Under the pieces are notes generated by a model. That model searched no databases, was not told the origin of the DNA, and saw only the letters and a list, made by a program, of their open reading frames with translations. Made by a program: the position numbers and the translations under genes. A stretch of DNA of 46,943 nt from Promethearchaeota archaeon (lineage in GTDB: Archaea > Asgardarchaeota > Lokiarchaeia > Sigynarchaeales > SOKP01): positions 1 to 46,943 of the forward strand of contig JAEOTL010000217.1 of NCBI GenBank assembly GCA_016839845.1, read 5' to 3'. Below are positions 18,262 to 25,675 of this stretch, one piece after another. The stretch's first letter is position 1. Each line of letters starts with the position of its first letter.

Positions 18262-20460
18262 ATGTACCTATTTAAGGATAAAGATATAGTGGAAGTACCA
18301 ATTACATGCAAATATTGCTTAAAGGAAATTAAAATTCCCATATCTTCAGGAGAATATAGAGATGTTGTGAAGTTTCCAATTGTTAAAGAGAGTACTCATG
18401 GAGATCCTGAGCATAAACTCACTGTATTTATAAATATGGGCTTAGAAATAGAGAATTTTGAAATACAAGAATTAGCAGAAGAAGAAGAGGAAGTAAAATA
18501 TTCTGAAGATCTCATCAAACAAGTATTAAGCGATATAGATTTATCAGATGAGGAAATAGAGTTATATTTTCGTTCTACCGGCCGTGAGACCGTATCTCTT
18601 GGCGAGATTTCTATTTTAACGGGGAAGACAAAGGAGGAATCAAAAGTAATTGTCGACAAATTTATTGAAAAGGGATTGTTTAAAGAAATCGTTGGCGCTA
18701 CACCTCATTATGCTGCTCTACCACCTTATGCGGCTTTGGTTTCTCAATTACGGAATTTTTCAACTTACATCTCAGATATAAAATCAAAAATACCCGCTCA
18801 ATTAGAAAGTTCGTTCGCTCAACTTGAATCTCAAGCAAAAGGGATGGAAGCTCTTAAAGATTCTAGCGAAGCAATGAATGAGTTGAAAGAAAAAATGCTC
18901 ACTCAAATTCATGCCCAGAAGGAAGAATTTGATAATACAATCTCTGCGATTGATCAAATTAGAAATATAACCAAAGACATCTCTGGCTTAGGGGATGTTA
19001 CAAGGAACATCTCAGAAGATCAAATCGGCAGTTTAACCTCCCAATTTGACAATCTCAACAGAAAAACATCTCAAATTATTAAAAATCAAGTTGACGAATT
19101 AAAAACTCAGTTTACTGACGTGAAAAGTATAGTATCGGAAAACTTACAGAAATTACGATTAGGCGTAATTCAACAAGCAGTGGGAGATATTATTGAGAAG
19201 GTGATTAGTTCCAGATTAAAGGATATTACTGATAATCTTAATGTGCAATTAAGTGTCAGCCAAACTGTGTTTGCAGATGAGTTGAAAAAACTCACCACAG
19301 GGGTAGATTCCGAGTTTGTTGATAAATTGAGAAGCTCTATTGAGGATGCTGTTAAGAATATCGAAGGAATTAGTATAAAGTCCGGTGATGATAAGGATAA
19401 AGCTTTTTCCGATATAATTGATAACTTCAATCAAGCTGTAAAGCTTTCTGAAGAGAAAATCGATGGATTGTCAGGGAACATCTTTCAATCATTTGGAAAC
19501 ATAAGAGAGATCTTTTCTAAAGGAATTGTTGATACCCTCGACCATACATTAGAAGACATTCTTAAGAGATTAGAAATTAGTGAAAAAACGACTCAAGAAT
19601 TCTGGGAACAATCCAAGAAGGCAAAAGGAGCTATAACCATGAAGGATATCTGGTTTATTCGCTCCCCTGAAGCTGCCAAAGCCCATATAAATGATGAAAT
19701 CTCGAAAGCGAAGATGAGAGTGTTAATCGTTGCCCCAGATTTATTAGACATAGAGCTCGATGCCATCAAATCACGACCTTCAAGAATTAATTTTAGAATT
19801 TCTACTCATATCGATCCAAGTATTCATGCTCATGAAGTTGTGTTGCAGGAATTGGATACTATGGATAACGTTGATTATAGAAATAGAACCCTTCAGAATC
19901 TTTGGGGAATCAATCGGGATTACGAAGAAGTTATTCTCTGTGTTCTTTCGCAAACTGAATTTAGAGGTGAAACCATAACTGAAATTGCTGGTATTGGGAG
20001 TATTATTGAAGAGCATATAAAAATATTCGTTCCAATACTCGAGGACGCATGGGTTGGTGCCCGAAAGGAAATCATGCGAGATATTAAAACAACAATCTCA
20101 AAAGATCAGGAAAAGATTTCCCCACCTCCACGCAAACAAGAAGAACCACTTAAAATAGAACCTGTTGTTGTACCACCTAAACCTGAAGAACAAGCCGTTG
20201 AACTGAAGGCCCCTTCTTTTTTATCATCCCAATATGATAATGTACTGAAGAGTATAGATACAAAAACAGGGATAGAGCTTTCCGCCTTATTAGAAGGTTT
20301 TCAAAGCGAATATGTAAAGAAAAAGGGTTACAATAGCGTTCTGAAAAATATTCATACTGCCTGTAATGATTTAAGAGTTAAAACTGAGCTTTTAAGTCAA
20401 CCCGAGAAAGAAAAGTTAAAAATTAGTATGAAGTTGTGGCGTCAACAACTTGATCTCTAA
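18262..20460 (+). CDS. Multidomain protein: CxxC/HxxxxH site, winged helix, long coiled coil, TrmB-like C-terminal domain
   Basis: 732 residues. The N-terminus has a possible metal site, C16-x2-C19 and H46-x4-H51 (THGDPEH). After an acidic stretch (70-80) comes a winged helix (about 90-150). It contains EISILTGKTKEESKVIVDKFIEKGLFKEIVG and then PHYAALPPYAAL, as in TrmB-type regulators. Residues about 160-450 are a long, mostly continuous coiled coil. Residues about 454-615 (KDIWFIRSPEAAKAHINDEISKAK...VLIVAPDLLDIEL) resemble the TrmB/phospholipase-D-like effector domain, without an HxK motif. A proline-rich linker (about 620-655) and a helical end domain close it. It probably forms an elongated oligomer. 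It is co-directional with the preceding gene. Function unknown; a DNA-binding or structural sensor is plausible. Confidence 0.75.
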   Translation: MYLFKDKDIVEVPITCKYCLKEIKIPISSGEYRDVVKFPIVKESTHGDPEHKLTVFINMGLEIENFEIQELAEEEEEVKYSEDLIKQVLSDIDLSDEEIELYFRSTGRETVSLGEISILTGKTKEESKVIVDKFIEKGLFKEIVGATPHYAALPPYAALVSQLRNFSTYISDIKSKIPAQLESSFAQLESQAKGMEALKDSSEAMNELKEKMLTQIHAQKEEFDNTISAIDQIRNITKDISGLGDVTRNISEDQIGSLTSQFDNLNRKTSQIIKNQVDELKTQFTDVKSIVSENLQKLRLGVIQQAVGDIIEKVISSRLKDITDNLNVQLSVSQTVFADELKKLTTGVDSEFVDKLRSSIEDAVKNIEGISIKSGDDKDKAFSDIIDNFNQAVKLSEEKIDGLSGNIFQSFGNIREIFSKGIVDTLDHTLEDILKRLEISEKTTQEFWEQSKKAKGAITMKDIWFIRSPEAAKAHINDEISKAKMRVLIVAPDLLDIELDAIKSRPSRINFRISTHIDPSIHAHEVVLQELDTMDNVDYRNRTLQNLWGINRDYEEVILCVLSQTEFRGETITEIAGIGSIIEEHIKIFVPILEDAWVGARKEIMRDIKTTISKDQEKISPPPRKQEEPLKIEPVVVPPKPEEQAVELKAPSFLSSQYDNVLKSIDTKTGIELSALLEGFQSEYVKKKGYNSVLKNIHTACNDLRVKTELLSQPEKEKLKISMKLWRQQLDL

Positions 20461-20478
20461 AATTTTCCTTTTTTTTAT
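20461..20478 (+). terminator. T-rich terminator
   Basis: AATTTTCC followed by eight T comes directly after the stop codon at 20460, consistent with hairpin-free archaeal termination. Confidence 0.5.
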
Positions 20479-20542
20479 TATGCTATAAGTACGTAACTAA
20501 GAGAACAAAATACTTATTATTGAGTTTTTAATTACTTTTTTT

Positions 20543-21580
20543 ATGGGAAATGAATTCATTACGCTCACATCAGGTAAGGTAAACGAATATCTCCATCATT
20601 TAGATGTAAAGGCGTACGGAACAACCCGTATGCTTTCTAGTTTTATTGGCGAATTTGATGATGGTTCAATCTTAATAGATTGCGGATCTTCTTTAAACAT
20701 AAAAAATGTGCTAAAATATATTAAGAAAAACGGGATTGAATTATCTTCATTTAAATATTTGATACCGTCACAACACCACTTCGATCACGCGGGAGGTTTC
20801 TGGAAATTACATGAAGAATTAAAGAAAAACAATCCAGGGGTTCAAATTCTTACAAACAAAATTACACAAGAGTTATTAAATGACTTCGATCTCCATTTAA
20901 AAAGAGGAATGAGGACCTATGGTAATTTAGTAGGATCTATGAAAGTGATTGATGATGACGCATTCAAAATCATAATTCCAGATAATAACTATGGTGATGA
21001 TATTGAGAATATGAATATTATTGATGAATTTCACGTTAATGATTCAAAAATTGGATTAGCTATATTAAAATCTCCAGGACATACTCCTGATCATCAATGC
21101 CCTGTTTTGATAAAGGAGGGTGAGATAGATTTTATTCAATATGGTGAAGCTGCTGGAACTATTTATCATGAAACTAAACTAGTATCTATGCCAACATCTA
21201 TGCCAATTTATTATAATCATGAAAAATACATGCAGACTCTCGATAAACTTGTAACGCTAAATCCACTAAAAGCGGGTTTTCCACACTTTGGACTCGTTCA
21301 CGGAAAAGAAAATATTAAACTTCTACTCAAAGAGCATAAAGAATTTATGAATGAGTTTCACGATAAAATAATTCAATATTATAATGAAAAACCTGAGACA
21401 AAATATGTTTTAAATAAGATCTTACCAATATTACTTCCTCGAACAGATTTATCCATGGAAAAGAGTCCAGTTCTGATGGGGATTGCATTAGGTATCGTTT
21501 ATGGGATGTTGACCTCGTTAGGGTATCGTAAAATTCCGGAAGATGAGTTGGCTTATTACAATAAGTTCTATTCACTTTAA
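20543..21580 (+). CDS. Metallo-beta-lactamase-fold protein with altered metal ligands
   Basis: 345 residues with the MBL fold. GSILIDCGSSLNI is the early strand turn, and IPSQHHFDHAGG is the metal motif. The usual HxHxDH reads QHHFDH here: Gln77 replaces the first histidine, while His79, Asp81 and His82 remain. LKSPGHTPDHQ gives His180. The bridging position normally written GDA is YGEAAG (Glu202). HFGLVHG near 248-253 supplies the last histidine. The enzyme may thus bind one metal or an unusual pair. Hydrolase or oxidoreductase roles both occur in this fold and none can be chosen. It stands alone but in line with the next two genes. Confidence 0.85.
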   Translation: MGNEFITLTSGKVNEYLHHLDVKAYGTTRMLSSFIGEFDDGSILIDCGSSLNIKNVLKYIKKNGIELSSFKYLIPSQHHFDHAGGFWKLHEELKKNNPGVQILTNKITQELLNDFDLHLKRGMRTYGNLVGSMKVIDDDAFKIIIPDNNYGDDIENMNIIDEFHVNDSKIGLAILKSPGHTPDHQCPVLIKEGEIDFIQYGEAAGTIYHETKLVSMPTSMPIYYNHEKYMQTLDKLVTLNPLKAGFPHFGLVHGKENIKLLLKEHKEFMNEFHDKIIQYYNEKPETKYVLNKILPILLPRTDLSMEKSPVLMGIALGIVYGMLTSLGYRKIPEDELAYYNKFYSL

Positions 21581-21636
21581 GCAAGATATAGCCATTTTCC
21601 AAAACTTCTAAAATCTTACAATCATAAAAAGCTATA

Positions 21637-22842
21637 ATGGAAAGCAATATTGAAAATTTCGATATAACGATTGTAGGAGCAAGCATCGCAGGAAATTATT
21701 TATGCTATTTGTTATCCCATACAAATCGAAAAATAGCCGTTATCGAAGATCATAATGAGATTGGACTCCCTCTTCAATGTGCGGGTATTGTATCTCAAAA
21801 AATTACTGATGTTATTGACTTTCCTCCAGAAATTATTTTGAACCGCGCCCACCATGCGAAAATTGTAGCCCCGAACAATCAGTTTATTACAATATCTGGA
21901 AACGAAAGGCCTTATATTATTGATAGAATAGCTTTGGATCAGTTTTTTTATGACAAAGTAAAAGATACAGAGCATATTCAGTATTACTTGGGAGAACGGT
22001 TTAGAACTTTTAATTATATGAAGGAAGGAAAACAGAAATTATTGTTAGTTAAAACTTCAAGAAGAGAGATTAAAACAAAAATATTAGTAGGGTGCGATGG
22101 TCCTCTTTCTGCAGTGGCTTCAGCCTGTAAAAGGAAAAATAAAACCATCACCGCAACACAAATACGAATCCTCGGTGACTTTAAAGAAAATGAAGCAGCT
22201 ATGTATTTTAATCCAAAATGGAAAGAATTATTTGGGTGGATTGTACCAGAGGGGCAAAAAATCTTTCGGATTGGATTAGCTTGTTCTAAAAATTTGACAC
22301 AGAACTTTCGTCTTTTTCTAAAGCAACTTAAAGTTGATTCTGATGAAAAAATTAATCAGCAAGGGGGATTAATACCTTTTGATATTAATACAAAACAAGC
22401 ATTTAACAATATATTGCTTTTAGGAGACTCTGCATGTCACGTTAAAGCTACAACGGGAGGGGGAATAGTTATGCTCTTAACTGCTGCGAAGTTTGCTTAT
22501 AGGTGCATTCAAATGTGTTTCCAAAATGATGATTATTCACGCAGATTCATAAAAAAATATTATCAAGACCCTTGTCTTCTGTCAATAGGGAGAGAACTGA
22601 AAATTCATTTCTTAATTCGAGCAGTTTTGACCCGTTTTACCAACAAAGATTTTGTGAAATTGTTTAAAATTTTGAAATCGAGCAAAGTAGAGCGTTTAAT
22701 TAACATATACGGTGATATGGATTTCCCAAAGACATTCATTTTTAAAATCCTAAAAAATCCAAAGTTCTTCCCTTTTTTATTAAAATTAATATTAAGAAAT
22801 CCCCAATTAATTATTACAGTCTTGAAGATTCTAATAGAATAA
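21637..22842 (+). CDS. Geranylgeranyl-reductase-family FAD-dependent oxidoreductase
   Basis: 401 residues. In archaea this family saturates the isoprenoid chains of membrane lipids, although members also act on other prenyl compounds. The N-terminal FAD motif is IVGASIAGNYL (14-19). LPLQCAGIVSQ (45-53) is the family's characteristic PxxCAGxVS motif, with the cysteine near the flavin. LVGCDGPLSAVA and LLGDSACHVKATTGGGIVM (about 262-280) are the later flavin-binding segments. The C-terminal part is basic and helical (about 310-400) and may lie on the membrane. It is followed 28 bases later by a UroD-family gene, so the two may be co-transcribed. A digeranylgeranylglycerophospholipid reductase is the first guess, not proved. 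Confidence 0.85.
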   Translation: MESNIENFDITIVGASIAGNYLCYLLSHTNRKIAVIEDHNEIGLPLQCAGIVSQKITDVIDFPPEIILNRAHHAKIVAPNNQFITISGNERPYIIDRIALDQFFYDKVKDTEHIQYYLGERFRTFNYMKEGKQKLLLVKTSRREIKTKILVGCDGPLSAVASACKRKNKTITATQIRILGDFKENEAAMYFNPKWKELFGWIVPEGQKIFRIGLACSKNLTQNFRLFLKQLKVDSDEKINQQGGLIPFDINTKQAFNNILLLGDSACHVKATTGGGIVMLLTAAKFAYRCIQMCFQNDDYSRRFIKKYYQDPCLLSIGRELKIHFLIRAVLTRFTNKDFVKLFKILKSSKVERLINIYGDMDFPKTFIFKILKNPKFFPFLLKLILRNPQLIITVLKILIE

Positions 22843-22870
22843 AGCAGATAAATACTGAAAGTGAGTTAGA

Positions 22871-24046
22871 ATGGAATGTAGAGAAAGAGTTCTTGCAGCA
22901 ATTAACCTTGAAGTACCAGATCGGGTTCCCTGTCACACTATTTTGATCGATGCGAATAATAGTGATGAAATCCTGGGAAAACCAGAAATTGACGATTTCG
23001 ATACTCTCGAACGAGTGAAGAAAAATAACCCGGAAGGATGGGTTGAAGAAATAAGCGGACTTATTGAGGGTATTGAAACAACAGTTTTTTCACGATGCGT
23101 TGAAGCTGCTGCTGCTATTGGTTTGGACGTTATGCAAGTTGGAGTAATACCATTTTATGCATTGGAGAACCAAAAAGATGAAAATCTCCTTTTGGGAGAT
23201 ATTTATGGTAGAGTGTGGACTGTATTAAACAATGCTGGCAATTTTAATCCCTATTATATATATGGCACAACAACTTCAAAGGAGAAATGGAAAGAGGTAA
23301 AGGAAAACTTAGAGGGGCCTGCTCTTGTCAAATATAAAAAAATTGTGAAAAAATTTTTTAGAAGGATAAATAAGAAGCATAAAGACAAGATTTTTGTCGC
23401 AGTAACTAACGATTATTTGGGTACATTTGAAGCAGCAAGCCAAGGACTTGGTTGGCCTTTTTATGCAAGGATGGTAAGAAAAGATCCAAGATTTATTAAA
23501 GAGGTACATTCTACTATTGCTCAATTTACCGCAGGACTTTATGAAAGTTATATAGATGCGGGTGCAGAAATGTTCGTGGAATCGGGGGATCTTGCTTATA
23601 AGACAGGACCCATGATGAGTCCTAAAAAGTTCTATGAATTAGTTCTTCCAGGATATAAGATTATTACTGAAACTGTCCATAATAGAGGCGCGAAAATCGT
23701 TCTCCACTCGGATGGACAGATAACTCCCTTATTAGATTTTATAATTGACTGTGGCTTTGATGGACTTCAATCCCTTGAACCCACTGCAGGAGTTGATTTG
23801 GCTTTAATTAAGAAAAAGGTTGGAGATAAGCTCTGTTTAATGGGGAATATAGATATTGCTCATGTATTAACATATGGGACCAAAGAAGAAGTATTCAATG
23901 CAGTAAAATTTGCTATAAAAACAGGTGGACCTGGGGGTGGATTTATGGTAAGTGCTGCTAATATGCATCCCGCAGTCAAAGTTCAAAATTTAAGGTGGAT
24001 GACTGAAGCAACTCGAAAATTTGGGCAGTATCCTCTCAAATTTTAA
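22871..24046 (+). CDS. Uroporphyrinogen-decarboxylase-family protein (MtaA/corrinoid methyltransferase type)
   Basis: 391 residues of the UroD/MtaA TIM-barrel family. MECRERVLAAINLEVPDRVP is the standard opening. KIVLHSDGQITPLLDFIIDCGFDGLQSLEP (about 277-305) holds the His-x-Asp segment of the metal-type members. LCLMGNIDIAHVLTYGTKEEV and GGGFMVSAANMHPAVKVQN end the barrel. True UroD of haem synthesis has different active-site residues and sits with other hem genes, absent here; so a methyl transfer or demethylation role is more likely. No corrinoid protein is nearby. It ends by overlapping the stop of the convergent gene at 24043. Confidence 0.85.
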   Translation: MECRERVLAAINLEVPDRVPCHTILIDANNSDEILGKPEIDDFDTLERVKKNNPEGWVEEISGLIEGIETTVFSRCVEAAAAIGLDVMQVGVIPFYALENQKDENLLLGDIYGRVWTVLNNAGNFNPYYIYGTTTSKEKWKEVKENLEGPALVKYKKIVKKFFRRINKKHKDKIFVAVTNDYLGTFEAASQGLGWPFYARMVRKDPRFIKEVHSTIAQFTAGLYESYIDAGAEMFVESGDLAYKTGPMMSPKKFYELVLPGYKIITETVHNRGAKIVLHSDGQITPLLDFIIDCGFDGLQSLEPTAGVDLALIKKKVGDKLCLMGNIDIAHVLTYGTKEEVFNAVKFAIKTGGPGGGFMVSAANMHPAVKVQNLRWMTEATRKFGQYPLKF

Positions 24047-24402
24047 GGAGGAATCATTGAAAAGAATGCAACTTGGTTAAACAGAATAAACCAAATAATC
24101 ATAATTACACCAATTACGATTGTCGATACAAGACCGAAGCCTTTAACACCCTTCGGAATTCCAAGCCCTTCTTCGTTATTCCTTTGAATGAAGGCTCTAA
24201 TCATCGCAACAATATAAATTAACATAACAATTAAGGCGACTATCCATAGAAACAGTGTGAATAGTGACAACGTATAAACGGGAAAATCATTGAGCCAAAC
24301 CCAAAATCTAACTATTAAGTACGTGGGAATTGAGCCATAAATGGCGGCCGTTAGAAGAAATAGAATACCCCATAAGGTACCTTTTATTGAATTAGATGTC
24401 AT
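24043..24402 (-). CDS. Small three-helix membrane protein, unknown function
   Basis: 119 residues with three clear membrane helices: about 8-30 (LWGILFLLTAAIYGSIPTYLIV), 43-68 (LSLFTLFLWIVALIVMLIYIVAMI) and 88-113 (FGLVSTIVIGVIMIIWFILFNQV). The connection IRAFIQRNNEEGLGIPKG is the positive, probably cytoplasmic, loop. I recognise no family. It begins just upstream of no other minus-strand gene start but lies downstream of the longin-GTPase gene, separated by about 75 bases. Its stop overlaps that of the plus-strand UroD-family gene. Confidence 0.7.
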   Translation of the reverse strand: MTSNSIKGTLWGILFLLTAAIYGSIPTYLIVRFWVWLNDFPVYTLSLFTLFLWIVALIVMLIYIVAMIRAFIQRNNEEGLGIPKGVKGFGLVSTIVIGVIMIIWFILFNQVAFFSMIPP

Positions 24403-24477
24403 CTATTGAGTATATTTAGAATAATTTAAAAGATTTGTTAGATGGATAAGCAAAGGGATAAGAATCCTAGGCTGAGG

Positions 24478-25515
24478 TTAAAGAATATTCTTAATCATCC
24501 ATCGAATGGATTTCATAACCCTCTCATCTTCTTCTAATATTTTTATGGGAAAATATCGAATTCTCCTTCCTTGCTTCTTTAGATTTTCAATCTCAAAGAG
24601 TTCATGAACAAGTTCTTTATTCTCTTCCTTTTCCTTGCCAAATTTATTGCCAATAAGTAATATCGGGACAGGCTCCTTTTCAACTTCCAAACGTTTTTCC
24701 TCAATTATTTGATAAAATCTTTTTGATTCGAGAATGGAATCTTTATCCGCTGACTTAAAAATTATAATAAATCCTTCTGCCTGATTCATACAGTGATCGA
24801 AGGATTCAAAGGCCTTGCATCCAAATTCACATTCATTTTCATCAAAATCTAAAATTTCAAGATTTTCAATAATCGTTTCAAATATGCCTACCGCTAAATC
24901 GTTCTTTTTAACGTTTAAAAATTGGATTAGCTCAAGATTTTTAAGCAGTGTTTTTTTCCCTACTTCAGATTCTCCTATGATGAAAATCTTCTTAGATAAT
25001 CTTCTGCTCTTAATGGGAGTTTCTAAATTGTATGTTGGAGTTAATTCAGATAAATATTTGTTAAAAATTTCTAAAAAAGCGCTTTTCAGTTTCTCGTTCG
25101 CTTGGTTTAATACATTTTCCTCTCTTAAAACTTTTTTCTTTAGATGTAAAAGTGATGAAAGATCACTTAAATCTTTCATTTCCAAGGCAAAATTTTCCAA
25201 TATGGGCGTTTTTGAATCCAAATATTTAAACACATCCACAATCCCATCCTTAAATATTGCTGATTTAATCATATAAGTGATCATTATCAGATCTTTTCCA
25301 CCTCTTGCAAGGGAAGAGTCAATAAAAAAGATATGGTTTAGTGTCTGATATTTACGGGCAGCAAAAATAAAAGTTCCCTCTTCGTCGTTAAATTCAAGCA
25401 CCTTTCCTAAATCCGGAGTACCAATGGCATCTGCTAACGGTTCACTGCTGTACAGAGTATTTGGACCAATTACTTGATCAAAATAGGAGACACATAGGAT
25501 TTGGTCTTGAGACAT
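24478..25515 (-). CDS. Longin-like domain fused to a degenerate Ras-like GTPase
   Basis: 345 residues. The first 120 (ILCVSYFDQVIGPNTLYSS..., GTFIFAARKYQTLNHIFFIDSS, IMITYMIKSAIFKDGIVDVFKYL) have the strand-helix rhythm of a longin domain and the V-x-Y-F-D-x-x-x-GPN start that I associate with Asgard proteins. A coiled linker (about 112-160) follows. From 176, KKIFIIGESEVGKKTLLKNL is a P-loop whose GKS/T is GKK-T. ILDFDE (221-226) stands at the Walker B/G3 place, GFIIIFKSADKDSILESKRF fits the post-G3 strand and helix, and LLIGNKFGKEK is G4 with NKxD changed to NKFG. Nucleotide binding is thus doubtful. A trafficking or signalling role is inferred from the fold. Confidence 0.75.
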   Translation of the reverse strand: MSQDQILCVSYFDQVIGPNTLYSSEPLADAIGTPDLGKVLEFNDEEGTFIFAARKYQTLNHIFFIDSSLARGGKDLIMITYMIKSAIFKDGIVDVFKYLDSKTPILENFALEMKDLSDLSSLLHLKKKVLREENVLNQANEKLKSAFLEIFNKYLSELTPTYNLETPIKSRRLSKKIFIIGESEVGKKTLLKNLELIQFLNVKKNDLAVGIFETIIENLEILDFDENECEFGCKAFESFDHCMNQAEGFIIIFKSADKDSILESKRFYQIIEEKRLEVEKEPVPILLIGNKFGKEKEENKELVHELFEIENLKKQGRRIRYFPIKILEEDERVMKSIRWMIKNIL

Positions 25516-25647
25516 CTTGATTTAGAAGATAATAATTCTATTTATAATTATTGAACTTTCTCTTGAAAAATAAGTAAGACTTCAATTTAAAACTTATAAT
25601 CTATATTTAATAAGGAGTGATCTTTCAATGAAGGCATTAACACAAAG

Positions 25648-25658
25648 AAAAAAAAAAA
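25648..25658 (-). terminator. Poly-T terminator on the minus strand
   Basis: Eleven A on the plus strand are eleven T on the minus strand. They lie 18 bases beyond the stop codon of the alpha/beta hydrolase gene. Confidence 0.55.
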
Positions 25659-25675
25659 GTAAGGTAAGTTTATTA

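Noticed and set aside
22871..24046. Uroporphyrinogen decarboxylase of haem biosynthesis
   Set aside because: The family is right, but the active site differs from true UroD and no haem gene is nearby, so an MtaA-like role is preferred.
24478..25515. Eukaryotic-type Ras GTPase with full activity
   Set aside because: The P-loop has Lys where Ser/Thr is needed for magnesium and the NKxD motif lacks its Asp. I call it degenerate and not an active Ras GTPase.
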